Source: Paucibacter sp. KBW04 (GTDB taxonomy: Bacteria; Pseudomonadota; Gammaproteobacteria; Burkholderiales; Burkholderiaceae_C). From it: 64,000 nt of DNA. The stretch spans positions 1 through 64,000 of the forward strand of contig NZ_QAJN01000016.1 in assembly GCF_003852425.1 (NCBI RefSeq), read 5' to 3'. The position numbers were made by a program, and so were the translations under genes. Below, piece by piece: positions 1 through 8,351 of this stretch. Within the stretch, counting starts at the first letter, position 1. Each line of letters starts with the position of its first letter. The notes beneath the pieces were generated by a model. It made no database searches, was not told the origin of the DNA, and saw only the letters and a list, made by a program, of their open reading frames with translations.

Positions 1-767
1 TATGTCTCCGGTCTAAACAACATCTTCAAGCTGCCAGGCAAGACCTGACCCTGGGAATCCAGCAGCAAGATGTCGCCGTAGCAGGCATCCGAGCGACTGC
101 GTGTGTTGTCGCCGTCCGTCATCAAAGCCATGCTGATCAAGGGGCCCGGCGCCTCGCCAAAAGCACGCGTGAAGTCCGCGACCAGATCGCGCTTGAAACT
201 GGCCCAACCCTGATGCGCCGGATTGCGAGGCCCAGAGCCGACCACGATCTTACGAATGCGATCGCTGCGTGTGCTGGTTACCAGAGTATCGACGGGCGCG
301 TTGGCATCCCAGACGTACATCAACAAGGCATAGGGCGGCGACTCACCGGTCAGCGTGCGCACCAGATCGAACTGCAGGCGATTGCGCAGGGACAGCTTGC
401 TCGCGTCACCATCGAAGCCGATCAAGAGCCGCGCCGGCGCATCGTCCGAATCGGCATCGGCCACGGTGGCGGCATTCGAGAACGCGCCAATCCACCAATC
501 GAATTGCAGGCTGGCGACCTGTTGTGCAGGCAGACTCATGCCACGCCGCCACAGACTTGCCGACTCGTTGGCCTGAGCCCGAACGCAAGACCGGCCTGCA
601 AGCTGCACGATGTCGTACTGCGTTGACTTCTTGCCTGGCAAGTCCCGCAATGACCAATCGGCGAGCATAGACGAAGGTGCTGTGGGTCGAGTGCTTGCAC
701 CATCCTTGTGAGCGCAGCCTGCCAAGAGCAGCAAGGCCGAAACCAGAACCAGGGTCAGGTGGCCCAT
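1..767 (-). CDS. DUF3047 family lipoprotein (3' end outside window)
   Basis: The minus-strand frame stays open from an ATG at 767 to the window edge, giving about 255 codons without a stop. The N-terminus is a lipoprotein signal peptide: a hydrophobic Leu/Val run ending in the lipobox LAGC, so the mature protein should be anchored to a membrane by a lipidated Cys near residue 18. The rest matches my recollection of the DUF3047 family: an early SSMLADWSLRDLPGK stretch, a central FDWWIG motif, a TLMYVWD-like motif (here ALLMYVWD) and a late MTDGDNTRS motif followed by YGDI. The function of the family is not established. The gene lies downstream of the porin at 910-1977 on the same strand, but a terminator separates them, so it probably has its own promoter. 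Confidence 0.75.
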   Translation of the reverse strand, partial: MGHLTLVLVSALLLLAGCAHKDGASTRPTAPSSMLADWSLRDLPGKKSTQYDIVQLAGRSCVRAQANESASLWRRGMSLPAQQVASLQFDWWIGAFSNAATVADADSDDAPARLLIGFDGDASKLSLRNRLQFDLVRTLTGESPPYALLMYVWDANAPVDTLVTSTRSDRIRKIVVGSGPRNPAHQGWASFKRDLVADFTRAFGEAPGPLISMALMTDGDNTRSRSDACYGDILLLDSQGQVLPGSLKMLFRPET

Positions 768-831
768 GGGGGCAATCGATTGACGCTGCAAAACTCCACC
801 TCACCCATTCACAGATCTGTACATGCCAAAG

Positions 832-857
832 AAAAAAGGGCCGACAGGCGGCCCTTT
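832..857 (-). terminator. Intrinsic terminator of the first porin gene
   Basis: On the minus strand the arms AAAGGGCCG and CGGCCCTTT flank a 5-nt loop and run into a T tract. It lies about 50 bases past the porin stop at 910. Confidence 0.8.
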
Positions 858-909
858 CCAGACTTTAGCAAACTCAAACCCCACCGATTAAACGGCGGGG
901 CGAGTGGCA

Positions 910-1977
910 TCAGAAACGATGACGAATGCCGACGGTGGCGCCGTAGCGATGAGTCGCACCGTTGGAGAACTTGACGTAGCCGTCAGAGAACTTGGTGTAG
1001 TCCAATTCAGCGTAAGCATCGGTGCGCTTGGAAAACGCGTAATCAGCGACGAAAGCCATGTAGTCGGCATTGCTCTTAGCGGGACCAGACAGATAGTGAG
1101 TCTGGCTGGAGTGCCAGTAATGTCCGCCCAAATTGATCTGAGGCGTGAGCTGGTAGGTCACACCGCCAGCAAACATATCGCGGTCCTGCACATCATTGGC
1201 AGCCGTATTCAAGACGGTGCCAATCAGGCCAGAGGTATAGGCCGCGCCCAGGAGGCTGCCCTTGTCGAACTTATTCTGCGCCCAAGAGGCGTTGACATAC
1301 CAAGGACCACTGGTCCAGGCTGCGCCCACGGTCGCGCCCTTGACCTTCATGCCGCTAGTGTCGGTAACCTCCAGATAGCCGCCACCCAGGGCAAACTCAC
1401 CGAACGCATAGCGCAGCATGCCACCCATGGACTTGTTCTGCGAATTGCCTTCGCCCGCGCTCACCTGCACCTCACCACGAAGACCACCGGCCTCGATCAG
1501 ATACTTGACCATATTGTCCTGGCGCGCACCCATGGACAGGCCGATTTCAGGCTTGTATGCCTCGATATAAGGCGAGTACTTGAAGGAAGCGTAGGTCGAG
1601 GTGTAGATGTCGAACAGCACGTTGTACTGGCGACCGATGGTGATGCGACCAAAGTCGTTGGACTGCAGACCCACCCAGGACTGGCGCCAGAAATCGGCGG
1701 CAGCGGAGGTGCCGGTATCGGAATTCAGACGGTGTTCCAGATTGGCGATGGCCTTCAGACCACCACCCATATCTTCAGTGATGTTGAAACCCAGACGGCT
1801 TTGCGACATGCCGCCAGGAACGACCTGCCACAGCGCACCGGTTCCAGGCGCGGTGCCCGAGTTGCTGATGTAACGCACACCGGCATCAACAATGCCGTAC
1901 ATCGTCACGCTGGACTGAGCCCAAGCACCCGAGGTGCTGGCGGCCAAAAGGCTCAAGATCAGGGCGGTCTTCTTCAT
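910..1977 (-). CDS. Gram-negative trimeric porin (Burkholderiales Porin_4 type)
   Basis: This 355-aa protein has a signal peptide beginning MKKTALILSLLAAS and ending in AWAQ. Next comes the family hallmark SSVTMYGIVDAGVRY, and the protein ends in the outer-membrane signature Phe (GIRHRF). It is expected to form a 16-stranded trimeric beta-barrel for passive diffusion of small hydrophilic solutes. The start at 1977 is chosen over an upstream in-frame ATG because it opens the signal peptide and has AGGAG about 8 bases before it. The next gene upstream (2167-3171) is a second porin of the same family, separated by a terminator, so the two are probably regulated separately. Substrate preference cannot be read from sequence. 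Confidence 0.93.
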   Translation of the reverse strand: MKKTALILSLLAASTSGAWAQSSVTMYGIVDAGVRYISNSGTAPGTGALWQVVPGGMSQSRLGFNITEDMGGGLKAIANLEHRLNSDTGTSAAADFWRQSWVGLQSNDFGRITIGRQYNVLFDIYTSTYASFKYSPYIEAYKPEIGLSMGARQDNMVKYLIEAGGLRGEVQVSAGEGNSQNKSMGGMLRYAFGEFALGGGYLEVTDTSGMKVKGATVGAAWTSGPWYVNASWAQNKFDKGSLLGAAYTSGLIGTVLNTAANDVQDRDMFAGGVTYQLTPQINLGGHYWHSSQTHYLSGPAKSNADYMAFVADYAFSKRTDAYAELDYTKFSDGYVKFSNGATHRYGATVGIRHRF

Positions 1978-2109
1978 ATCGATGTCTCCTGTTTGAAATA
2001 GGTGCAGCTGAGCCATTCTGTAGGAAGTGCGCGAATAGCGGGGCAAGCCGTTGCGCTGACCCAACAAGAGCTAACCCTGTCTCCCAGGGGACTCGATGCA
2101 GCCAGAAAC

Positions 2110-2135
2110 AAAAAAGCCGCCCGAAGGCGGCTTTT
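2110..2135 (-). terminator. Intrinsic terminator of the second porin gene
   Basis: The minus-strand hairpin AAAAGCCGCC / GGCGGCTTTT has a 4-nt loop and continues into Ts. It sits about 30 bases after the stop of the porin at 2167-3171. Confidence 0.85.
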
Positions 2136-2166
2136 GGAGACATCAAGCGAAAGCTTGAAGGCTCGA

Positions 2167-3171
2167 TCAGAAGCTGTGACGCACGCCCAGATCGAAACCG
2201 CCGGAACGGCCGTCGGCGACCACTGCAGGCGAATTAGCCAAAGAGAACTTGGCTTGCTCGCCGTTGTCGATCAGGGACACGGTGGTGTACAGAGCGGTAC
2301 GCTTGGACAGGTTGTAGATGTAACCTGCGGCGAATTGGTTAGCCTTGTACTTGCTCGAACCTGCACCGCTCTTGTCAGCAGCGTCGCTGTACGAAGCCCA
2401 CACCGAACCAGCGCCCAGAGGAGCGGTCACGGCTGCGGTCCAAACTTCTTGCTTTGCAGCGCCGAATTCGGTCGTCGTATAGATCAGCGAAGGCTTGGCG
2501 ATGCCGAAGTCATACGAAGCGCCCAGGGTCAACAGCTTGAACTTGGTGTCCACGCCGGATTCCATGTAAGCAGCGCTGACGTTGATGGCGTCGGCCTTGT
2601 AGCCAACACGGCCGCTGTACGACTTGCCGAAGGTCGAGCCTTCGCCAGCAGCAACGTCAACCGAACCGTAGAAGCCACCCAGATTGGCGGGCAGCACATA
2701 AGTCACTTGGTTGTCGTAACGACCCAGGCCAGCGCCCGAACCCAGATTGCTGTACAGGTTTTCAACGCTGCCCAGGCCGGTAGCCGAGACGGGGTCGAAG
2801 TCTTCGTAAGCCAGCTTGGTCGAGTTCTTGTTGCGACCCAGGTTCACGGTACCGAAGTCACCCCACAGGCTGACGGTAGCGCGACGGCCCCAGAACTTGC
2901 CATCCGAACCAGCAGCGGTGCCGGAGTCGACATTGACTTGGCTTTCCAACCAGAAGCCAGCCTTCAGGCCGCCGCCCAGGTCTTCAACACCGCGGACGCC
3001 CAGACGGCTGGTGGTGTTGCCACCGGAAGCCAGGCTGTAGAGGTCTTGGCCATTGGCCTTGGTGTAGCGAGCTGCAGCGTCAACCACGCCGAACAGAGTC
3101 ACCGACGATTGAGCGGCTGCGACGCCAGCGAACGAGCCGAGAACGGCCAATGCAACGATAGATTTCTTCAT
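2167..3171 (-). CDS. Gram-negative trimeric porin (Burkholderiales Porin_4 type)
   Basis: This 334-aa porin has a clear signal peptide (MKKSIVALAVLGSFAGVAAAQ), the SSVTLFGVVDAAARY opening strand and a terminal GVRHSF. The terminal Phe is the recognition signal for the beta-barrel assembly machinery. The motif GRNKNSTKLAYEDFDPVS is typical of the Burkholderiales general-porin loop region. AGGAG lies 7 bases before the ATG at 3171. It resembles its neighbour at 910-1977 in family and layout but has diverged, so the pair looks like an old tandem duplication. A near-consensus sigma-70 promoter lies about 130 bases upstream, leaving a long 5' leader. Porin mRNAs often carry small-RNA target sites in such leaders, but no specific one is identified here. 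Confidence 0.95.
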   Translation of the reverse strand: MKKSIVALAVLGSFAGVAAAQSSVTLFGVVDAAARYTKANGQDLYSLASGGNTTSRLGVRGVEDLGGGLKAGFWLESQVNVDSGTAAGSDGKFWGRRATVSLWGDFGTVNLGRNKNSTKLAYEDFDPVSATGLGSVENLYSNLGSGAGLGRYDNQVTYVLPANLGGFYGSVDVAAGEGSTFGKSYSGRVGYKADAINVSAAYMESGVDTKFKLLTLGASYDFGIAKPSLIYTTTEFGAAKQEVWTAAVTAPLGAGSVWASYSDAADKSGAGSSKYKANQFAAGYIYNLSKRTALYTTVSLIDNGEQAKFSLANSPAVVADGRSGGFDLGVRHSF

Positions 3172-3301
3172 TAGAAACTCCTAAGTATTCAACGAGGTCC
3201 CGATCTGCAAGGCTCTGCGAAAGCCCACCGGACCAACCCCCTCAGTGGAAGTTGCCGTATTTCACCAGACGAATGCATCGATTCCGCGGCTTGACAGTGT
3301 A

Positions 3302-3330
3302 AATATAGGGTTTACGTTGTGATGGCACAA
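3302..3330 (-). promoter_or_regulatory. Sigma-70-type promoter for the second porin
   Basis: On the minus strand TTGTGC (3330-3325) and TATATT (3307-3302) are separated by 17 bases. The predicted start is near 3295, giving a leader of about 125 bases. A plus-strand TTGACA at 3291-3296 overlaps this region and might serve coq7, but it lacks a good -10 box. Confidence 0.5.
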
Positions 3331-3443
3331 CGAACACGCTTTATCACAAATGCGTCATATTGCTAATAGGACTTTCCATTTCCATCCCGGTGAACTAGCG
3401 CTCCCCGTAAACTTCTACTCAATCTCGCATCTAGCCTCAGCCC

Positions 3444-4097
3444 ATGCCCACTCACCATGCCTTGAGCGGCCTCGACCGTGTTCTTTCCAGCGTTGATCAT
3501 GGCTTGCGGACTCTTTTCGGGCGCCCCAGCGCGGGCCGCCCTTCCCCTGCCAATCGGGTGCCCCAATCCGATTCGCGGCCTCTGAGCCCTCAAGAAGCTC
3601 AACTTTCTGCGGCCTTGATGCGCGTCAATCACGTTGGCGAGATCTGCGCGCAAGCGCTTTACCAATCACAAAGTCTGGTATGCCGCGACCCCAAGCTGCG
3701 TCGACACTTTGAACAAGCGGCCAAGGACGAGTTGGACCATCTGGCCTGGACCCAGCAGCGTTTGGACGATCTGGGCGGCCGCAGCAGCTATCTCAGCCCC
3801 TTGTGGTACGGCGGCGCCTTTGGCATCGGATGCCTGGCAGGCTTGGGCGGCGACCGCATCAGCCTCGGCTTTGTGGTGGAAACCGAGAGGCAGGTGGAGC
3901 AACACCTGGCCGGCCATATGGAGCGGCTACCAGCCGAAGACCAGGCTTCCCGCGCCGTGGTGGCGCAGATGAAGGAGGAAGAAGCCCGCCACGCCGATGA
4001 GGCCCTGGCCGCAGGGGCGCAACTTCTACCTGGCCCGGTGAAGGCGGCCATGCGCCTGAGCGCCAAGATCATGACACGTACAGCGCACCACATCTAA
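3444..4097 (+). CDS. coq7: 2-polyprenyl-3-methyl-6-methoxy-1,4-benzoquinone monooxygenase
   Basis: This 217-aa di-iron hydroxylase performs the last ring hydroxylation of ubiquinone biosynthesis (demethoxyubiquinone to demethylubiquinone) at the inner membrane. The di-iron ligands are visible as the family's Glu/His motifs: [21 protein letters not shown] (ExxH), [13 protein letters not shown] and KEEEARHAD (ExxxH). The length is normal for the betaproteobacterial form, including the poorly conserved N-terminal 50 residues. The ATG at 3444 lacks a strong ribosome site but is the first Met of the open frame. It ends 25 bases before the convergent OsmC gene. Confidence 0.95.
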   Translation: MPTHHALSGLDRVLSSVDHGLRTLFGRPSAGRPSPANRVPQSDSRPLSPQEAQLSAALMRVNHVGEICAQALYQSQSLVCRDPKLRRHFEQAAKDELDHLAWTQQRLDDLGGRSSYLSPLWYGGAFGIGCLAGLGGDRISLGFVVETERQVEQHLAGHMERLPAEDQASRAVVAQMKEEEARHADEALAAGAQLLPGPVKAAMRLSAKIMTRTAHHI

Positions 4098-4121
4098 TAA
4101 TGAGTTAGCCCCGGGGAGCCT

Positions 4122-4544
4122 TCAAACCTCCACCAACTCCACCGAGGTGCTGATCGCCGCCGTCTTGCCCAGCATGATGCTGGCCGAGCAGTACTTTTCA
4201 TGGGACAGAGCGACCGCGCGCTCGACCACATCTTGCTTAAGTCCGCGCCCGGTCACCACAAAGTGCATATGGATGGCGGTGAAGACCTTGGGCTCGGTTT
4301 CGGCCCGTTCGGCGCGCAGCTTTACTTGGCAGCCGCGCACATCGTGGCGACCACGCTTCAGAATCAGCACCACGTCATAAGCGGTGCAGCCACCGGTGCC
4401 GGCCAAGACGGTTTCCATGGGCCGCGGCGCCAAATTATGGCCACCGCCTTCGGGCGCACCGTCCATGGTGAGCAGATGGCCGCTGCCGGTCTGGGCCGAA
4501 AAAGCCATGCCGTCCGCGCCCATCCAGTTGATTGTGCATTCCAT
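4122..4544 (-). CDS. OsmC family protein (YhfA-like)
   Basis: This 140-aa protein of the OsmC/Ohr superfamily carries the two conserved cysteines that act as peroxidatic and resolving residues: GGCTAYDV in the middle and HEKYCSASIM near the C-terminus. OsmC proteins reduce organic or fatty-acid hydroperoxides in the cytoplasm with thiol help. The N-terminal pattern (CTINWMGADGMAF, LLTMDGAPEGGGHN) and the RPMETVLAGTGGCTAYDV motif place it in the YhfA-type branch, whose physiological substrate is less certain than that of Ohr. It is divergent from ilvA and convergent with coq7. Confidence 0.88.
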   Translation of the reverse strand: MECTINWMGADGMAFSAQTGSGHLLTMDGAPEGGGHNLAPRPMETVLAGTGGCTAYDVVLILKRGRHDVRGCQVKLRAERAETEPKVFTAIHMHFVVTGRGLKQDVVERAVALSHEKYCSASIMLGKTAAISTSVELVEV

Positions 4545-4625
4545 AAAAGTCTCCGTTTGAGATTGAAGCGCGCCGAGTCAAGCGCAGATCTAGACTGAAG
4601 ACCCGACAAATTCCACGAGAAAATA

Positions 4626-4655
4626 TTGCAGCGCAGCATAGCTTGCAGCTAAAAT
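4626..4655 (+). promoter_or_regulatory. Putative sigma-70 promoter upstream of the ilvA leader region
   Basis: TTGCAG (4626-4631) and TAAAAT (4650-4655) are separated by 18 bases, predicting a start near 4662. It could drive the short transcript described next. Confidence 0.4.
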
Positions 4656-4661
4656 TCTATC

Positions 4662-4810
4662 CAAGCGATCGAACTCGCCGTCCTTCTCCAAGATCAAAGC
4701 CCTGACTTTGAAACTTCGAAAGGTACTCGGCTTTCGTTTTGCACCGTTTGTCTCCTCCACCGCCTCCATGGTGGATTCAGCCCGGACTTGCAAAAGTTCG
4801 GGCTTTTTTT
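4662..4810 (+). ncRNA. Candidate small RNA or terminated 5' leader upstream of ilvA
   Basis: A strong intrinsic terminator (AGCCCG-G-ACTT, loop GCAA, AAGT-T-CGGGCT, then seven Ts) ends at 4810, about 100 bases before ilvA. It lies on the ilvA strand and follows a plausible promoter, with no gene in between. The predicted ~150-nt RNA also contains the small hairpins CGAAAG/CTTTCG and CCACC/GGTGG, and a CUCCUCC-type anti-Shine-Dalgarno stretch near 4751-4767. No leader ORF with Ile/Val/Leu codons is present, so a classical peptide attenuator is unlikely. It is either a free-standing trans-acting small RNA or a terminated leader controlling ilvA. Confidence 0.35.
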
Positions 4811-4911
4811 CGTCTCAAGACCAGCGCATGCCCGGCCCAGCCGCCTGTAAGCAGGGCCTGCGACGCCCTGACTTATCATGCTGCACTGCAATAGATTGCA
4901 ATGGAGACTTC

Positions 4912-6516
4912 ATGGCAGCCCCGGCCCGCGCGCGCAAGACGACGACGAACAAATCCACGGACTCAGCCAAGCCTGCCTCCGGCAGCCAGCCCAGCTTGAT
5001 CCCCAAGGGTGACAGCTATCTGCAGCGAATTCTGAACGCCCGCGTCTACGAAATCGCCCGCGAGACCTCCTTGACACCGGCCAAAAACCTGGCCAAGCGC
5101 CTGGGCAACAAGGTCTTGCTCAAGCGTGAGGACGAGCAAGCCGTGTTCAGCTTCAAGCTGCGCGGCGCCTACAACAAGATGGCCAACCTCAGCGCCGAGC
5201 AGTTGGGCAAGGGCGTCATCTGCGCCTCGGCCGGCAACCATGCGCAAGGTGTGGCCCTGTCGGCCAAGAAGCTGTCTTGCCGCGCCGTGATCGTGATGCC
5301 GGTCACCACGCCCAAGGTCAAGATCGACGCCGTCCAAGCCCTGGGCGGCGAGGTCGTCTTGTTTGGCGACAGCTATACCGATGCCTACGGCCACGCCCTG
5401 GAATTGGAAAAAGCCCAGGGCCTGAGCTTTGTTCACCCCTTTGATGACCCCGACGTCATCGCCGGCCAAGGCACCATCGCCATGGAGTTGCTGCGCCAGC
5501 ACCCCGGCCCCATCGACGCCATCTTTGTGGCCATAGGCGGCGGCGGCTTGATCTCCGGCATTGCCGCCTACATCAAGGCCGTGCGGCCCGAGATCAAGAT
5601 CATCGGCGTGCAAACCAAGGATTCGGACGCCATGGTGCGCTCGGTGCGCGCGGGCAAGCGGGTACAACTGGCCGATGTGGGCCTGTTTTCCGACGGCACC
5701 GCCGTCAAGCTGGTGGGCGAAGAAACCTTCCGCGTCACCCGCGCCCTGGTGGATGACTTCGTGCTGGTGGACACCGACGCAGTCTGCGCCGCCATCAAGG
5801 ACGTGTTTGAGGACACCCGCAGCATTCTGGAGCCGGCCGGCGCCTTGGGCGTGGCGGCCGTCAAGCAGTACGTGGCCGAGCAAGGTTGCAAGGGCAAGAC
5901 TTTTGTCGCCATCACCTGCGGCGCCAACATGAACTTCGACCGCCTGCGCTTTGTGGCCGAGCGAGCCGAGGTGGGCGAACACCGCGAAGCTTTATTCGCC
6001 GTCACCATCCCCGAGCAGCAAGGCAGCTTCAAACGCCTGTGTGAGTTGCTAGGCCCGCGCAGCGTGACCGAGTTCAACTACCGCATCTCGGACGCCGCCC
6101 AAGCCCATGTCTTCGTCGGCATCGCCACGCAAAAGCGCGAAGAATCGCAGAAGCTGCTCAAGACCTTCAGCAAGGCCGGCTTCGCCACCACCGACCTCAC
6201 CGACAACGAGCTGGCCAAGCAGCATGTCCGCCATATGGTGGGCGGCCGCAGCGAGCTGGCGCAGAACGAGCGCCTCTACCGCTTCATCTTCCCCGAGCGG
6301 CCCGGCGCCCTGATGCGCTTTCTCTCCAGCATGCGGCCGGAATGGAATATCAGCCTCTTCCACTACCGCAATCAAGGGGCAGACTACGGTCGAATCCTGG
6401 TAGGCCTGCAAGTACCCAAGAGCGACAATGCGGCGCTGAAGAGCTTTCTGGCCACACTCAACTATCCTTACGAGGACGAGACGGACAACCCGGTCTACCA
6501 GTTCTTCTTGCGCTGA
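4912..6516 (+). CDS. ilvA: Threonine ammonia-lyase, biosynthetic (long form with ACT-like regulatory domains)
   Basis: This 534-aa enzyme deaminates threonine to 2-oxobutanoate, the first committed step of isoleucine synthesis. It is PLP-dependent: the Schiff-base Lys lies in SFKLRGAY (about residue 82), the phosphate-binding Gly-rich loop is GGGGLISG, and CASAGNHAQGVA is the family Asn/Gly motif. The last ~190 residues contain two ACT-like domains (EHREALFAVTIPEQQGSFKRLCELLG and RLYRFIFPERPGALMRFL), as in the feedback-inhibited long form. The start at 4912 is chosen because TGGAG lies 6 bases upstream and the protein matches family length plus a basic N-terminal tail. The frame is open further upstream, but that part overlaps a terminator and looks non-coding. 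Confidence 0.95.
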   Translation: MAAPARARKTTTNKSTDSAKPASGSQPSLIPKGDSYLQRILNARVYEIARETSLTPAKNLAKRLGNKVLLKREDEQAVFSFKLRGAYNKMANLSAEQLGKGVICASAGNHAQGVALSAKKLSCRAVIVMPVTTPKVKIDAVQALGGEVVLFGDSYTDAYGHALELEKAQGLSFVHPFDDPDVIAGQGTIAMELLRQHPGPIDAIFVAIGGGGLISGIAAYIKAVRPEIKIIGVQTKDSDAMVRSVRAGKRVQLADVGLFSDGTAVKLVGEETFRVTRALVDDFVLVDTDAVCAAIKDVFEDTRSILEPAGALGVAAVKQYVAEQGCKGKTFVAITCGANMNFDRLRFVAERAEVGEHREALFAVTIPEQQGSFKRLCELLGPRSVTEFNYRISDAAQAHVFVGIATQKREESQKLLKTFSKAGFATTDLTDNELAKQHVRHMVGGRSELAQNERLYRFIFPERPGALMRFLSSMRPEWNISLFHYRNQGADYGRILVGLQVPKSDNAALKSFLATLNYPYEDETDNPVYQFFLR

Positions 6517-6555
6517 CAGGACTTACGCAGAACCGCTCCCAAGCCCCCGCAAGCC

Positions 6556-7659
6556 ATGCCCATCCAACAGTCACTGATTTCGCCCACCGCCAATCCGGAG
6601 TTGGAGAAATCGCTGCGCGAACGGGTGGAGCGGCATGCCGCCATTGCCGGTGGTTTGGGTGAGCTGGAGCCCCTGGCCGTGCGCTTGGGCCTGGTGCAGA
6701 ACAGCTTGACGCCCCGTTTCCGCGACCCGGTGCTGGCTGTTTTTGCCGCCGACCACGGCCTGGCTGTGGACGGCATCGCCAATCTCTGGGGCCGCAGCAC
6801 CCGCGAGCAGGCCTTGATGGCGCTGCAAAACCGCCTGCCTCTGTCCGTCTTCGCCCGCCTGCAAGGCCTGCAGCTGAGCCTGGTGGATTGCGGCATTGCC
6901 GAGCCCCTGCAACCGCATGCCAAGCTGCTGTCCCGCAAGATTGCCCACGGCACCCGCAACACCCGTCTCGGCGCGGCCATGAGCTTGGAGCAGGCCCATG
7001 CCGGTGTGCGCGTGGGCATGGAGATCGCCGACAAGCTGCAAGGCAATGTGCTGGCCTGCGCTGGCATGGGCCAGGGTTCGGCCGAGAGTGCCGCCCTGGT
7101 GCTGGCCCGGTTGATGGATTGCCCGGTGCAGGACTTCATCGTCTCCGGCCCCGATATGCGTCAGGACGATCTGGCCCGCCTGCTCGGCCTGCTGCACGGC
7201 GCACAAGCCCGGCATCGCGAGGTGGTCGAGCCGATGGAAGTGCTGGCCGCTTTTGGTGGCTTCGAGATCGCGGTGATGGTGGGCGCCATGCTGGTGGCCG
7301 CCTCCAAGCGCAGCCTCATCATCATCGACGGCATGACCGCCTGCGCCGCCCTCAAACTGGCCTCACGCATTGCCGCCCCAGTGACCGACTACGCCGTGTT
7401 CTGCCGCAGCCATGTGCATCGCGGCCTGGACGAAGCCCTGGCCTTGTTCCACGCCTCGGCCTTGCTGGAACTGGGCATGGACAGCGCCGATGGAACCGGC
7501 GCCGCCCTGGCCTGGCCCATGATTCGCAGTGCTGCGGCCCTGCTGACCGATTTGCATGAAGCGACCGACCCACGCACCGTGGGCCTGAACGCTGCCAACA
7601 GCGGCAACACCGCGCCGCACTCCCAGCCGCAGGACGCGGGCCGGGCACTGAACTCCTGA
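6556..7659 (+). CDS. cobT: Nicotinate-nucleotide--dimethylbenzimidazole phosphoribosyltransferase homologue
   Basis: This 367-aa protein matches the CobT family, which makes alpha-ribazole phosphate for the lower ligand of cobalamin. Visible family motifs include VFAADHGLAVDG, LACAGMGQGSAESAA, the central GGFEIAVMVGAMLVAASK block and CRSHVHRG. The catalytic Glu near the C-terminus usually sits in a GEGTGA motif. Here the corresponding segment reads MDSADGTGAALAWP, so Asp appears in place of Glu. That could weaken or alter the activity and should be checked by alignment. The gene follows ilvA by 39 bases in the same direction. No other cobalamin genes are in the window. Confidence 0.82.
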   Translation: MPIQQSLISPTANPELEKSLRERVERHAAIAGGLGELEPLAVRLGLVQNSLTPRFRDPVLAVFAADHGLAVDGIANLWGRSTREQALMALQNRLPLSVFARLQGLQLSLVDCGIAEPLQPHAKLLSRKIAHGTRNTRLGAAMSLEQAHAGVRVGMEIADKLQGNVLACAGMGQGSAESAALVLARLMDCPVQDFIVSGPDMRQDDLARLLGLLHGAQARHREVVEPMEVLAAFGGFEIAVMVGAMLVAASKRSLIIIDGMTACAALKLASRIAAPVTDYAVFCRSHVHRGLDEALALFHASALLELGMDSADGTGAALAWPMIRSAAALLTDLHEATDPRTVGLNAANSGNTAPHSQPQDAGRALNS

Positions 7660-7674
7660 GACCGCTTACAAGCT

Positions 7675-8244
7675 TTAGCGCATCGGCAGATTGCCGTTTT
7701 GCTCCGCTTGCAGGGGCTGGGGCTGCGACATCTGGCCCGGCTGAGGCTGGCCATTGGGATTGCCGCCCAGCACCGTGGCCGAGGGTTGAGCCGGAGACAG
7801 GGCCCCGGTTGCCGCCGGCGCGGGGGGCGCGATCTGCAAATTCATGCTGACCACACCGCCCGAGCCCAGGCTGGCCGTTTGCTTGTCCACCGCGATCAGG
7901 CGCAACTCGCCTTCCAACACGGCGCCGATGCGCACCGTGCGCGGCACACCGTCCACCGAGATCAGGGCCAGGCCCTCACCGGCGTGCGCACCGGACTGCG
8001 CATTCTTTGGTGCCACCACGCCCAGCAGCTTGAAGCGGCTCTCAGCCACCGGCGCGGCCTCCGCCTGCTGGGGCGCGGGCACGCCGAAGAGGCGGGTCAG
8101 GTCCGCACCCGCGGCGCCACGCTCGCTCGCGGCCGAGGCCTGAGCGGGGGTCAACAAGGGTTTGGCCAGCAACTGGATGGCCCAGAAACCGCCACTGCAG
8201 GCCAGGGCGCCCCAGACCAGAAAAGCCGTCATTCGTGCAAGCAT
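7675..8244 (-). CDS. gspC: Type II secretion system protein C (inner-membrane linker)
   Basis: This 189-aa protein has a short cytoplasmic start, one N-terminal membrane segment (AFLVWGALACSGGFWAIQLL) and a periplasmic homology region (RFKLLGVVAPKNAQSGAHAGEGLALISVDGVPRTVRIGAVLEGELRLIAV). That arrangement is characteristic of GspC, which contacts the secretin GspD and connects inner and outer parts of the machine. It ends in a Pro/Gln-rich tail with no evident PDZ or coiled-coil domain, so it is the short form. It is divergent from gspG, as in Burkholderia gsp clusters. The start at 8244 fits the usual short N-terminus; an upstream in-frame GTG/ATG would add an unlikely Arg-rich extension. Confidence 0.88.
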   Translation of the reverse strand: MLARMTAFLVWGALACSGGFWAIQLLAKPLLTPAQASAASERGAAGADLTRLFGVPAPQQAEAAPVAESRFKLLGVVAPKNAQSGAHAGEGLALISVDGVPRTVRIGAVLEGELRLIAVDKQTASLGSGGVVSMNLQIAPPAPAATGALSPAQPSATVLGGNPNGQPQPGQMSQPQPLQAEQNGNLPMR

Positions 8245-8351
8245 GGGCGGATTATGATTCAAGCGCTTGCGGCCCCGGGCAATTGCTTTCCCGGGTCCGC
8301 CAACATCAGCCAAGACCAAGCCACAACAAAACCCAGCATCCGCTCGCCACT

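Noticed and set aside
904-3174. Long plus-strand ORFs (365 and 390 codons) opposite the two porin genes.
   Set aside because: They are shadows of the porins: no signal, no recognisable domain, and composition typical of the reverse strand of high-GC genes.
4708-4911. N-terminal extension of ilvA, or an ilvA leader peptide.
   Set aside because: The open frame crosses a strong terminator, starts with TTG and has no branched-chain codon run. The ATG at 4912 with GGAG upstream is a better start.
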